From: Epiperipatus broadwayi | Taxonomy: Eukaryota; Onychophora; Udeonychophora; Euonychophora; Peripatidae | Length of the DNA: 64,000 bases | Direction: 5' to 3' | Assembly: GCA_028023455.1 (NCBI GenBank) | Contig: JAQFVV010012395.1 | Coordinates: forward strand, 8,172,498 to 8,236,497 | In this document: positions 12,251 to 23,834 of the stretch, in pieces | Position numbering within the stretch: the stretch's first letter is position 1 | Layout: each line of letters opens with the position of its first letter | Made by a program: the position numbers and the translations under genes | Notes under the pieces: generated by a model | Seen by the model: the letters and a program-made list of their open reading frames with translations, nothing else | Told to the model about the DNA's origin: nothing | The model's database searches: none

Positions 12251-13632
12251 GAAAAAAAAAACTTTTCTTTTTTTCAATGGTGGTTGATAAACACGTATTT
12301 CCTAACATTTTGCCTTAAACATTATCTTTTTTTCTCAAATGAATCACTCCTTTCTTAAGTTAAAAAATTTTTTTATCAGCAAACCTACTAAATAACCAAC
12401 TAATTTTATGTACAACTTAGTTTTAAAGCATTCGTGCTGTAACACACATGAACACAAAATTTATTTTTTTCCTTTTATATGTAAAATGGCATAACGAAAC
12501 ACTTTCCAAACTTTAGCAATATTATTTCCGATCTTTCCAAATCCAATTAAATATATCTGTCATCACCCCAATTTTCTTTTAACCTCCATACATGTTTTAT
12601 GCAGCAACAAAATTTTTCTAGATGATGTTAAACAATATATAAACATTAACTTATCTTGCAAAACAAATTACCTATGTCAGTACAGCAGGCTAAAAAATTT
12701 TTGAATATTAAGCAAAGGGGATGTCATCTTTCTGTTAACAAGTAATGTAGACAATGTATTTTGATTTTAGCCTAAAATTAAGTTTTAATTGGTTGTTATC
12801 TTGGAAACATTGTGGCATAAAATTATACCTAGATTTTTAAACATAATTCCCATTTATTAAAAATGTTTTATCACTTATTTAATCAATTAAAATATTAAAT
12901 TAACATCCACTATTGCTGATGAGAGATCTTAATTTCAGATAAATAGAAAGATATCCTCATATCTATGTATGATAAGTGTCTTGCTATAAACATATTTAAG
13001 AGCTTGAAAATTAACCAAAAATGATAATATATTTTGTTTAAAATATAGCTTAAATAATGTACTACTTTATTTAATCCATTAAACCTAACTTTATATATAT
13101 ATATATATATAATCTGTTTAAATCCATTAAACCTAACTTTATATATATATATATATATAATCTGTAAAAATCACTTATTACTATCAATTAACGGACAGCT
13201 GCTATGAATGACATATCCACACACAGAAAATTAACATCTATTAAAATTAAATGAATTGTATTATTTACGATACTGAAAAAATAATTGCTACATTTAGCAT
13301 TAGATGACACTTTATTCTAAACCTACAGACTTTCATGACCAGTTTCTTATTAATTTATCTTCAAACCAAAACAATGCTAAGTAAATTATTATTACACAAT
13401 GAAAATATTTTAAACATACTAATAACTCCATCCACTCACTGAAATTCAATTCACCAGATGTTTGGACATAGGACTATGTAGGATTTAGGTTCATCATCAT
13501 CTAGAAATTTTTATATATAGTTTATGCGAGAGTATGGGTAAAATTAGATAGTCATTTTAAGATATTTTGAAAACTTTTGTTTATTATAAATAATTGATCA
13601 ACGTGTAATGTTTCTTATTTATTTTATTTGAG
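12251..13632. other. AT-rich intron end with a 54-bp direct duplication
   Basis: The LINE 5' region may extend into the first few hundred bases, but I cannot mark its boundary. At about 13073-13162 a unit of roughly 54 bp (ATCCATTAAACCTAACTT followed by a (TA)n run and ATCTGT) is repeated twice in tandem. The rest is AT-rich with no exon until the acceptor at 13631-13632. Confidence 0.5.
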
Positions 13633-13771
13633 ATTAATGCTGGAGAACCCTTAATATGTCAGATGCCAAATGGTCATTTTTATTTAGCTGGATTAGGACA
13701 TCACTATGCTACATGTCCAGCAATTATTACAAATGTAACAACCCTACAAGACTGGATACATCAAACACTGG
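13633..13771 (+). CDS. Serine protease homologue, C-terminal exon with S195A
   Basis: Acceptor TTTATTTGAG precedes the exon, phase 0. Joined to the upstream exon the active-site loop reads CEINAGEPL, aligning residue by residue with the S1 consensus CQGDSGGPL. The catalytic Ser195 is Ala and Asp194 is Asn, so hydrolysis is not expected. Other S1 landmarks are kept: LICQMPNGHF (Cys201), a strand corresponding to GIVSWG (LAGLGHHYATC, Cys220) and the closing helix NVTTLQDWIHQTL. The retained disulfide cysteines and open frame argue for a folded pseudoenzyme rather than a dead gene. Donor G|GTATGC, phase 1. Confidence 0.85.
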
Positions 13772-13901
13772 GTATGCCTCTACAGAAGAATTACTTTGCT
13801 TATATATATAGGTGATATTTTTTGTTTATTTAAGCCATTTTTTGTTAATAAATGATACTTTGATTAATGCAGAGATCTTTCATGTGATCTTTTTATTCCA
13901 G

Positions 13902-14012
13902 ACTGTGATGGTTTCTTATGTCTTCAGGATGACTTATGTCTCCCTGCAACAAAAAAATGTGATGACTATCCTGATTGCTCAGATGGTAGTGATGAGAAAG
14001 AATGTTTCTATG
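13902..14012 (+). CDS. LDL-receptor class A domain exon
   Basis: A symmetrical phase 1-1 exon (acceptor ATTCCAG, donor G|GTAACT) encoding one LDLa module: CDGFLCLQDDLCLPATKKC followed by DDYPDCSDGSDEKEC. All six cysteines and the acidic calcium-binding signature C.D..DCSDGSDE are present. It lies 130 bp downstream of the protease exon and in phase with it, so the product would be protease homologue followed by LDLa. Arthropod mosaic proteases such as Nudel combine S1 and LDLa modules, but I cannot claim orthology. More modules may follow downstream. Confidence 0.88.
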
Positions 14013-15019
14013 GTAACTATGTATTAAGTTCTTTTTCTGATAACTATTTAAGGTTTCTAGTACTAAAAATGTACAAGTCATAATGTTTAATTACATTTGG
14101 TGGTAATATATTACTTGTTGCCACATTTTAATTGTATTACAAACTATGTTAAGACAGTTTTCGGTTTTGATATTTTTTATACAAAGAATACTAACTAGTT
14201 CTTAGTATATAAATCTGTTTAAAACTAAAGTCTGGTGTCCGTTGATTTTTGAAACTTATATACATGTTTTAAGAATAGAGTGATAAAAAAATAAATTTCT
14301 GGTAAAAAATGTAGATTAAATATAAAGATGCTATTGTGCTACTTTAGTGTGAGAACTACTTAATGCTACAATAATTAAAGCAGACTTTAAATTGGTGACC
14401 AAGGAATCAAAAATGGAATTTTTATCAGATAAAATCATTTTATAAAAAAAACTATAATAGATTTGAAAAATAATATGAAATATTAAATTATTATATTTTA
14501 ATAAAGAAGGCAATCATTTCTCCACTTATAGATGAATTTATCATAAAACTATGTTGAATTATTCATCTTATTTAGTATCAAAGATAAAAAAAAAGTCAGA
14601 ACTATTTTTAGTTCGCTTTATGTGGGTTTTGCAAATGCCAAATGATTTTTCATCAAAATGCCTATTTAAATTATTAAAGTAAACATGGCAATATAATTAA
14701 AGAAATATTGTATGTATCAAATGATTGTTCATCATAATGCAATATGAAATTTGAGTGAAACGAATAAAATTGAACTTTGGCTTAGAATTTTTAGTTTTTG
14801 AAGTCTTCCCCCTTTTATTACATTAAACTACAATGAGTAGGGAAATATCAACTACTTTTATAAAAAAATGAGTTGCTCTCTATTTGAAAATTATTGTGAA
14901 CTTTATGTTAATAATGGCATACTGTTAATGATTAATTATATTTTATTTTTAATATTGTGAAATTACCATACCTATCAAATAATTGCAATATTTAAACCCT
15001 TTTTTTTCCATGTGTTATA
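14013..15019. other. AT-rich sequence downstream of the LDLa exon
   Basis: No further LDLa, protease or other recognisable exon was found. The text is AT-rich with poly-T runs and no repeat that I could match elsewhere in the window. Confidence 0.4.
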
Positions 15020-15104
15020 GCATCGGCCGGGACACGAAATCACAACTGTCTGCAACCAACTACTTGCTTGCATGGTGGCTGTGATACCTCTCGGCTAACA
15101 ATGC
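15020..15104 (-). repeat. tRNA-Ser/Leu-like relic (pseudogene or SINE head)
   Basis: On the minus strand an 85-nt block has type II tRNA features. The ends GCATTGT and CCGATGC pair at six of seven acceptor positions. An A-box-like TAGCCGAGAGGT sits where the D-arm belongs. The T-arm has loop TTCGTGT and 3' stem CCCGG in the right place, but its 5' stem half has decayed. The 85-nt length fits Ser or Leu tRNA. It is more GC-rich than its surroundings. A functional tRNA is unlikely. On the plus strand the same bases can be read as an exon of the protease gene, discussed in the findings. Confidence 0.55.
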
Positions 15105-15359
15105 AAGACTATTTAAACCCTTGTAATATTAATTTAAATTATAAATGTCAGTTGTAAAACCATGTCATGTTTTAATAAAAAATATATAAGAATTATAAAA
15201 ATAAATATACCAGATATTATTTCAAACTATGCAACCCTTTATATATGACCTTTAGAAAATAATTGACAGTGTTGACTGTTCAACAGTTTCAAATGCCACT
15301 GCTATAAGTATTAGAATTGTAAATTAACTATATAAATTGTTATATAAATTGAGATGGTT

Positions 15360-16640
15360 ATGTGTCTATGCATTTATACAAAGTTGAGAGGAAAAGCAGA
15401 AATAAAAACAATTTTTTGTGGATATTTTCTATATTACACTGGAGTAACAGTTAAGGGTTAAATTATTTTGAATTTAATTTTTTTTTTATTATAAGTTAAA
15501 CATTTAAAAAGATCTAATTAAATTTTATTAATTCTGATTTTGAAATTAAAAAAGCATGTTTTTATGTTATAATAGATATTATTAACATCATCATCAACCA
15601 TTATCAGTCTACTGCAGGATGAAAGTATCTCCAAGTTCAATCCATCTTCTCCAATCTTTAGCTTCTTTTCTCCACAATCACCCCTACACACTTTCTTATT
15701 TCATCCATCTATCTTACATGTGGTCTCTTTCTGGGTCCTTTACAATCTCTTGGAATCCAGTTTAAGATTTCAATTGTCATCTATTATCATCTCTTCTAGC
15801 AATGTGTCCATTCCAAATCCACTTTAGACTTTTAATTTTTTCAATGTATTTTTTTCAATGATATCAATAACACCTGTTTGATCTCTTACCCATATATTGC
15901 ATTTTTGATCTCTTCTTGTTATTCCCAACATGCATCTCTTCATAATTCTCTGTGTTGCTCTTCTATTAAGTGTCCAAGTCTCAGATCCATAAATAGGAAC
16001 TCATAAAACACATTTATTAAAAATCTTCTTTTTCAAACACAAAGGCATATTTCCTTTTAATATCAAGTTATTTCTTCCAAAAGCACTCCAATCAAGTTTA
16101 ATTCTAATTTCATCTTGGCAATTATAAAATTCTACTATCTATTTTGACTGGTAATTTTTTTTATAATTAATGCTTGTATAACATATTTTGATAAAATTCC
16201 ACAAAGGTGTTTTTTAAAAGATTAAGTTGAATTGAAAAAGTATCTAACTTTTTTTATCAAGATAGAGAAAACTTATTTTTAATTATTGTATTTTTCTTAC
16301 CCTAACAATAAAAAGGTTGGTAAAACAATTAGAGAATTTTTTTTACAGTTTTACATATGTGAGAGCAGAACTATGATGAGATTATAACTGAAGGCAAAAC
16401 AGTGTATCCTACTACTACTACTAGTGCAACAATGATAAAGTTTGGATTCACATGAAAGCAAATTCATTTTTGTGTTCTCCATAGCACATATATATGTGTG
16501 TATTAGACAGCATACAGACTGGAGGGAGTCATTTCAGGCCAACAGTTACATGGATTATACTTTTTGCAATGGTGACAAGAAACCAGTCTACTTTTTAGAA
16601 GGGACCAGTTTGCCCAAAGAGTCCATCAGCTTGCTGAAGA
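15360..16640 (+). repeat. Fragment of the large TGTAAC-type LTR family, split by an RTE LINE
   Basis: Sequence at 15370-15575 matches 20384-20580 in the 3-kb insertion below (shared GGAAAAG.AGAAATAAA, GGGTTAAAT and ATTCTGATTTTGAAATT blocks). The part at about 16140-16320 and 16390-16640 resembles 20600-21340, including ATGGATTATACTTT and AGCTTGCTGAAGAG. The RTE fragment at 15594-16137 sits between these halves. I infer one diverged copy of the same family. Boundaries are approximate. Confidence 0.5.
15594..16137 (-). mobile_element. RTE-clade LINE 3' fragment
   Basis: Minus-strand translation gives, with a few stops, YGSETWTLNRRATQRIMKR and MLGITRRDQ followed by TGVIDIIE. This is the conserved C-terminal segment of RTE-type endonuclease/reverse transcriptases. 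The 3' end carries the short ATGATGATG-type tail characteristic of RTE elements (CATCATCATC at 15594 on the plus strand). Only the last ~180 codons and 3' end are present, as expected from 5' truncation during target-primed reverse transcription. Stops show it is inactive. Confidence 0.8.
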
Positions 16641-16700
16641 GTTAGTTTTTACATATATATGTTTATCTGTATGCAGAGGGGTACAGATAAAGCTACTACA

Positions 16701-16701
<1 letters not shown>

Positions 16702-16774
<73 letters not shown>
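16702..16774. repeat. Compound microsatellite (CA)n(TA)n
   Basis: About 30 bp of AC repeats run straight into about 42 bp of AT repeats. It forms the outer edge of the left arm of the inverted duplication; a shorter (TA)n lies at the corresponding outer edge near 29083-29094. Confidence 0.95.
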
Positions 16775-16777
<3 letters not shown>

Positions 16778-16778
16778 A

Positions 16779-17213
16779 AATAGATGAGCTTTACCAAAAT
16801 CTCCATACAAGCATTTGTTTACATAAACGCCAAGAGAGATAGAATTAAATATCTCTTTCATTGTCTCCACCTTCAGATCATCTGATTTCAAGCTAATTGG
16901 GCTATCATCCATGAAGTGTAAGGACTAGAAACTAAATCTAAATACTAACTCTAACAGTGTTTATGAAACATATTCCTATCAGTTTGCAAGTATGAATTTT
17001 TTAGACACATAATGTCTTCAAATCCAGCCCAACAAAAAGATAGCTATATATGTCTGAAATCAGTTCAGTTTCACCACATAGTAAAAGCCTCTGCAATATA
17101 TATCATTGCAAAAACCTTCAAAGGTACATTTATGAAAAACAAAATGTTATAAATCATGTAACTTGCTATAGCTTGCATTTATGATCAATAGATGGAGCTT
17201 TACCAAAATCTCT
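16779..17213 (+). repeat. 410-bp satellite, copy A plus end of a preceding unit
   Basis: One full unit begins AAGCATTTGTTTACATAAA at 16809 and ends GAGCTTTACCAAAATCT, directly before the CR1 LINE. The 30 bp before it (16779-16808) match the end of a unit, showing tandem organisation. The unit recurs at 23835-24636 and inverted at 24637-25393 and 29001-29080. No coding content is evident. Confidence 0.85.
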
Positions 17214-19089
17214 GTAATATTATCAAAAAGAAGAAGAATGGAGGGGATATAAGAAATAAGCAAAAGATGGTTGATTTAGATATAAGTGTAGATGTGAAGG
17301 GGGAATGGTTTTGTAAGATTAGTGGTAAGAAAGTTTGTTATAAATGTAATGGAAAAGAAGGAATCAAAAGAATTTATAAGAGTAGTTATGAAAGAAGAAA
17401 TTGTTAAAATTGTGTTTTTGAATATGCAAAGTGGTAGGAGACCAAAAAAGTGGCTGGAATTAAATAAAGCAATTGAAAATGAAGGGATTGAGATATTAGC
17501 AGTAGTGGAAACTCATTTAAGAGAAGAAGAACCTATTTTGGAAGAGGTAGTATGGCAGGGTATAAACAGAAAAAAAAACAGATGGTGATATAGGCGTTAT
17601 ATCAAAAAAATATTTAAATATTGTTAAATGTCAAGAGCATTTGTGGTTTGAAATAAGGTTGGGTAGACAAGAATGGATGGTGGCTGTAGGGTATATCACC
17701 ACTAAAGATAGTCAAACTGTAATGGAGTGGAACAATAGTATATATGAATGCCTAGTTAAGGATATAGAGTTTTAAAAAAAAGGGGAAGAGAATAATGGTT
17801 ATAGAGAATATGAATGGACATATTGAAGAAATTGATGATGTAGATAAAAGAAATGGGTCAGTTTTTGAAGGAATTTTGTCAAAGAGTAAATTTGAGCATT
17901 GGGAATTTATTAAATGTGTATGAGGGACAATACACATAGTCTAGGAATAATGTATTTCACACAATAGATTATGTATTGGTAGAGAAAAAGGGAATGAATA
18001 AAATATGGAAAATTAAGGTGTTTGATAATGAAGAGAAAGTATGTAATAGTGATCATAACTTTATTGTAATAGAAATTGGTTAGTAATGTGATGGAGGATA
18101 GAAATAAAGGTAGAAATAATAGTGAAAGATGTGGATGGAGAGTGAATGATAAGAATAAGTTGGAAGAGTATAAAATAAAAGTTGTAGAAACCATGGAACA
18201 GTTGGTTGGGGATGAGTATAAGGACTGGTGTGGTGAAATAGAAAAACTGGCAAATAGGATTTTAGTCGAGAATATGCAGAAGAATAAAAGTAATAAAAAA
18301 TGAGAGTTAGTAAAAGTGTAAAAGAGAGGAAAGAAGCATGCAGAGAATATAAGTGTGCTATTAAGAAAAAAGAAAGTGAAAATAATATTAATGCTAAATG
18401 GGGAAAGTACTTAAAAAAGAAGAAGCTAGCTAAAATGGATAATTATAGAGAGAGGATTAAGTTAAATAGTAAATTGTTGGAGGATATTAATAAAAGTGGA
18501 AGAGATGGGAGTAAAACATTTTGAAATTACATTAAAAGGAGAAATGTAGGGGAAAGAGAGATAATATTAATAGATGATGAGGGAATAGAATGTAGCTCTA
18601 GAGATGAGCTAGAGAAAATATTAAATAGATATGTAATGGATATAGAAAAGATGTTATATGTGAAGGAATTAGTGATAGAAAACATGAAAGCAGTTAGTAG
18701 TGGGAATATTAGGTTCACAAAAAATGAATTGAATGAGGCAGGAAAGAGATTGAAAAGTGGAAAGGTGAGAGGTTTAGATAGATGGGCAGCAGAGATGGTA
18801 ATGAATTTAGGGCATAAAGCAAAAGCAAAGTTATTATCATGTTTTAATAAGATGGCACAGAAGACAGTTTTTCCAGGTCATTGGGAGTAATACAAGAATA
18901 AGATTATTATTTAAAGGAAAGGGTGAAGATCATAGAAAGTTAAATAATTATAGACCGATAGCGGTAACATCAATTTTATATAAAGTTTTCACATATATGG
19001 TAGCTGGAAGAGTTGTAAAATGGATGAAAAAAGAATAATGTAGTGGGGGAAATGCAAGGAAGTTTTAGGTCAGATAGGCATATAGGAGA

Positions 19090-20313
19090 TTGTTTGTAGT
19101 TACACAACTTATGAAGATGAGTAGGAATTCAGGTAGATCATTATATATGAGTTTTATAGATATAGAGAAAGCATATGATAGAGTAAATAGAAATAGATTA
19201 TGGGCAAGATTCACCAATTTGGGAATGGATGAAGCTTTAGTAAATATTATTAAGAAATTATATGAAAATAATTATTATACTTACCAATTAGGGGATATAG
19301 AATCAGTTGAAGTTAAAAATGGGGTGGGATTAAGGCAAGGATGCCCTATGTCACCGATTTTGTTTTTGTTGTTTTTGAGTGAAATGGAAAAAGCAATAGA
19401 AAGACTAGGAAGAGGGGTAGAGATACCGTTAATGGGTGGAAAAAAAGTATATACTTTGTCGGGTCTTTTTTTACAGATGATATCTTTTTATGTGCAGAAA
19501 GAAGAGAAGTTATGGATATTATGTTGAGGACATATGCAAGGGTGGGTAAAGAGAAGGGGATTAAATATAGTGAAAAAAAATCAAATATAATGATGGTTAA
19601 TACTGGGGAAAGAGAGGATGTAGATTTTTTATTGGGGGATATAAAGTTAAGTGTGGTGGATAGATATAGGTATTTGGGAATCATCTTATGTAATCAGGAA
19701 AATTGCTTGGATGAATGGGAGAAAAAATTGGTAAATGAAGCAAAGAAAAGAAAGGGTTTGGTAAAGAAACTAACAGTATTTTCATATAATAAATATGATG
19801 TAGCTAGAATTGTATGGAAGGGAGTTGCAGTAGCAGGGTTAACATATGGTAACGATGCATTATGTGTTAGTGAAAGGATTTTAGATTATTTAGAGAAAGT
19901 ACAAAGGGAAGTAGGAAGACATGCATTAGATGCAGAGATGTGGACAGCAAAGGAGGCAATTCAAGGAGAAATGGGATGGTCAAGTTTTTATATGAGAGAT
20001 GCAAAAAGTAAAATGAAAATGTTTGGTAGGTTGCACTTTATGGATAGTAAAAGAATAGCCAAATTAGTGTTTAATTGGGTTATGAGTAAAGGGCAGGTAA
20101 CAAGATGGGTGAGAAAGGTAATGTGGTATGCAAAAGATTTGCATAAAGAATTTATATTGGTATACTTGTATAAAAGATGGGATGATTGTGTTAGGAGGAT
20201 TGTTGAGTGTTATAGTGGTAAGGAATGGGATAAAAGAATAGAAGCATTAATAAAAAATAGGGAGTTGGAGAGATGGAGAAGTAGTATGGAGAGTAAGAAG
20301 AGTTTAAATATAT
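19090..20313 (+). pseudogene. CR1-like ORF2 relic, RT and C-terminal region
   Basis: Two overlapping open pieces (19090-19527 and 19512-20313) together cover reverse transcriptase motif A (FIDIEKAYDRV), motif B (GLRQGCPMSPILF) and the region after motif C, with a frameshift between them at about 19470. The frame is cut at KSLNI by the insertion at 20314 and resumes at 23339. Not functional. Confidence 0.9.
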
Positions 20314-23300
20314 TGTAACCAGTTGGGTTACATCACACACACTAATATAGTGTATGTGAATATATATATATATATATATATGTAAAATAAAGGAAAAGTA
20401 GAAATAAATGTAGAATAAATTTTTGTAGATATTTTTCTATATTTTCTAAAATAAAATAATACTAAGTAAAGGGTTAAATAATAACTCCGATTTAAAATAA
20501 AAATTGTATTATGAAATTAATATTTTAAAAAGGTCTGATAAAAATTATTTGTAATTCTGATTTTGAAATTTAAATATAAGCTTGTTTTTTGATAATTTTG
20601 AAAACAATGTCTATTTTTAAAATCTTTTAATTAATACTTGTATAAAATATCTTTTTTAATTAATGCTTGTTTTCATTTCTACTATGTAGTTAAAAATCTT
20701 TGTATATTAAAAATTCAAAAGGATTATCACTTTGGTCAAATTCCAAACATTAAAGTAAAAACATGAAAATCACATTTGATAAAAATTTTCAGCTTGTTTT
20801 CAAATGGATTAAAGTAGATTGAAAACAGCCACAGTGTTTTGACCTACCCAAGATTATATAAGACTGATAAAAAATAATATCAGTTAGTTTTTGCTTGTAG
20901 TTTGTAAGAGTTCACAAGAGGAGTCTGGTTGTAGTATTTTAAGCAGTGGCCAACTGGGCCACTGCATAGTCTGGATAATAATTTTTATAAGAACGGTCAG
21001 CTGAAAATTGGTTTCAATATTTTACTGCAACTTGATGAAGGGCAGCAGTTGGTTTTAGCTGACCAGAGAATTTGCAGAATAGCTACCATAGGTTGGTGTA
21101 GTTGAAGGCAAGATAATAGACTGTTTTCCTTAGTAGGAGTTTGAATTCACATGGAGCAAATGATCCACTTCTTTGTGCTGTAATTCATAGCCTTAAACAT
21201 GGAAAGGACAGCTGCTTGTCTGGAACAGTTCTACACAGACGGAAGACCAATAATGGACCAACATTATAGATGGATTATACTTTGACCTGATGATGACAAT
21301 CACTAAAACCAAACTCACCAAAAAAAAAAATCTTCCAGCTTGCTGAAAGACAGAGAAACATGGATAAATGTATATACAACTGGTGGTGAGTAGCATTATA
21401 TATGATAAGGAAGTTTTATGAATAGATGTATATACAACTGGTGGTGAGTAGCGTTATATATGATAAGGAAGTTTTAAACAATTTCCTTAGTAAAATGACA
21501 TTTTTATAACTGATAAAAATATATAAAACGATATTAGTTTAAAATCGTTTATTAGAAGAAAAAAAACTGTTTAAAGTTATATTTATAATTTAGAAAGAAA
21601 AAAAAAACTACAAAGAAAGTTATAATTAATAATCAAGAAAATGACGCACTTCTTTGTGCTGTAATTTATAGCCTTAGACATGAAAAGGACAGCTGCTTAC
21701 CTGGAACAGTTCTACACAGATGTGAGGCCAACTATGGACCAACATTATACATGGATTATACTTTTACCTGATGATGACAATCACTAAAACCAAACTCATC
21801 AATAAATAAAACTTCTAGCTTGCTGAAGAGGTAATTACGCGTATGCTGCCTCAGATATATGCAGAAAAGCATGGATAAAACATATATATAGCTGGTGAGT
21901 TGTTTTAAGATAAGTCCTATAGAAATAGACATATATAGAACAATATCATTTTTAAGTCGGTTAAAAATCTATATATTTAAAAGAATATAGAGTAATATTG
22001 CTTGAATTATAATTAAGAGTCAAGAATAATCTGTTGACCAACTGGTTTTAAAGGCAAAAGAGACGTTTTTGAACAATAATCCTCATTATTAAAAAAAACA
22101 TTTATATTAAAATAAAGGTAAAGAATCGATGATTCTATAATTTAGTTTAAAAACGTTGATAATTAATCAACAAATACCTGTCAAAAATTGACTATACTTT
22201 TGAGAACTTATAAATTGAAAGTAATTTTAAATTATATCTATATTTTGTTTATACACATGTATTTGTGTGAATTTTATGTATGTTTTCCAAATGAAATTAA
22301 TTAGGAAAATATAATATATTATTGTAACAAATTTAAATAGGTAATGGTCAGTGTGCATATATACACGCACACTCATATATGTAAAATTATAATCATTTTT
22401 TTGTTAGTATTGATTGTATGTTATAAATCGTGCATCTGTTCACATATATGTATGTAAACTAGAGTAATAACTTGAATTTTGTAGCAATATTGTAAATTAC
22501 AGTATAATGACTTTTATTATTGTATATTATTCAAAATCAGACCTTAAATATCTTTTTTTTTTGTTGTAATTAATAAACGTATATTTAATTGTTAAAAATT
22601 GTATTCCATCATCTCTTGTTCATGCCCAGTTCGGACATGGATAAATGGGGATGTGTTTAGTGCTTTGGGCATCCAGTGATGATCAATCATTATCCTGGTT
22701 GGCACAAAAGAGGATACTCTTTAAAGCCCATGCACTATTATTTTTTATTTTACTTTAGTCTTTATTAAACATTTAAGTTTATAGTTGGCCAGTACAAGTG
22801 GCCTGAGCATTGATGATGATCAGCATATTTTAATGTCCCAGCATTATTGTTTTGATTTCTGATTATTGTGAATTTTAATGGATGGGCACTAAACTAGTGC
22901 ATCCAAGTTATGATTATATAATTGCCCAAGATGGCAAAGGCTCAATAGTTAGCCTGGTCTAAAGAACACCCATTTCTAATCCAGTCACAATGTTGACTGT
23001 TGATTTTATTCTGATTTATTATATTGTAGTTCATTCATGATGATGAATATTATATTTACTTATACTTACTTTGATTTATTGATAATGCTGTTTGATATAT
23101 GATTGATGTATAGTTTTTTTAGCTGTTTTTCTGAGTTAGCTTCTGATCTCACAATGTTCACAGAGATTTTGATTTCATGTTCCTCTTAAATATTTTGTAC
23201 TTAAATTTAATATTTTAAATTATTTATATTTTAAATTTTGAATGGACTGCAAGTGCTGATGTTTTGCCATCACCCCAGTTCAAATTCTATCACCCTATTT

Positions 23301-23332
23301 TATTCCATATCCCATTACCCCATCCCGTTACA
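20314..23332. mobile_element. 3.0-kb TGTAAC...GTTACA insertion, probable solo LTR
   Basis: This insertion splits CR1 ORF2 codon-for-codon: comparison with the uninterrupted right-arm copy defines both ends. It starts TGTAACCAGTTGGGTTACA (itself a 7-bp-stem hairpin) and ends CCCGTTACA. The flanking ATATAT occurs on both sides, a target duplication of 4-6 bp whose exact length is blurred by the TA-rich target. TG...CA ends with a short duplication and no coding capacity fit a solo LTR. Related sequence at 29085-30777 is followed by a primer-binding-site-like sequence, supporting LTR identity. A non-autonomous DNA element with 6-bp inverted ends is the alternative. Confidence 0.7.
21150..21900 (+). 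repeat. Duplicated internal modules of the 3-kb insertion
   Basis: A block at about 21166-21400 (CACTTCTTTGTGCTGTAAT, GGACAGCTGCTT, GATGATGACAATCACTAAAA, AGCTTGCTGAA) recurs at about 21647-21830, a spacing of nearly 490 bp. Between them a unit of about 57 bp containing ATACAACTGGTGGTGAGTAG is duplicated in tandem (about 21370-21477). A diverged third version of the module lies at 16530-16640. Confidence 0.75.
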
Positions 23333-23338
23333 ATATAT

Positions 23339-23605
23339 AGAAGTAAACGGAATATTGGAAGCGAGTTAATTTATGATAGTAGTAAGAAAAGTAGTTTATT
23401 GTTTAAGGTTCGAACGGGATCTTTAGCAACAAGAGAATATACATGTAAATGGAAAACTATGGGTGATTTAGTATGCAAATTATATAAGGAAGGTATAGAA
23501 AATATTAGGCATCTATTGATTGAATGTAAATGCTTAAAAGAAGAAAGGGTACAGATAATAAAGTTATGGGAGAATAGGTATGAACAAAGTGACTATACAG
23601 AATGA
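23339..23605 (+). pseudogene. C-terminal piece of the left-arm CR1 ORF2
   Basis: Encodes the end of ORF2 after the 3-kb insertion: ELIYDSSKKSSLLFK, then TGSLATREYTCKW and NIRHLLIECKC. It aligns with residues about 1012-1101 of the intact copy. The CCHC-like cluster has lost one cysteine (CKLY in place of CKLC). A stop at 23603-23605 shortens it relative to the intact copy. Confidence 0.88.
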
Positions 23606-23834
23606 GTTATTAGCTTTTATGCTGGGTTTGCAAAAAGATAAAGGGGATTTAGATTTAAAGGCCATAGAGTTGACAAAGATTATGTTGTGGAAATGGGATG
23701 GGGCAGAATATGGGAAGACTTAGAGTGGGGAATGGAAAATAAAGTGGCTAACAGGTTTATCTGGGCATAGTTGCTGAGATATTCTTGACTTTGTTTAAGG
23801 AGAAGCCAAATACATCACATCACATCACATCACA

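Larger units (their letters stand above)
17214..23834 (+). mobile_element. CR1-like LINE, left-arm copy, 5'-truncated and interrupted
   Basis: A 3.6-kb LINE copy split by a 3.0-kb insertion (20314-23332). It starts at the same point as the right-arm copy, just upstream of ORF2, and ends in the tandem tail (CACAT)n at 23811-23834. ORF2 is decayed: endonuclease pieces lie at 17320-18060, linker at 18076-18900, RT at 19090-19530, and post-RT region at 19512-20313 and 23339-23605. Motifs still visible include SFIDIEKAYDRVN, GLRQGCPMSPILF and a C-terminal HLLIECKC. Frameshifts and stops abound; the frame breaks just before the FADD-type motif, which reads TDD here. The proteins are about 80-85% identical to the right-arm copy by eye. 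Confidence 0.92.

Noticed and set aside
3318-14012. Naming the protease gene as nudel
   Set aside because: S1 plus LDLa with a lost catalytic serine recalls Nudel-type mosaic proteases, but only one protease domain and one LDLa are visible and no orthology test is possible here.
16649-16912. 87-codon minus-strand frame spanning a microsatellite
   Set aside because: Its sequence is dominated by Tyr-Ile and Val-Cys dipeptides translated from (TA)n and (CA)n repeats.
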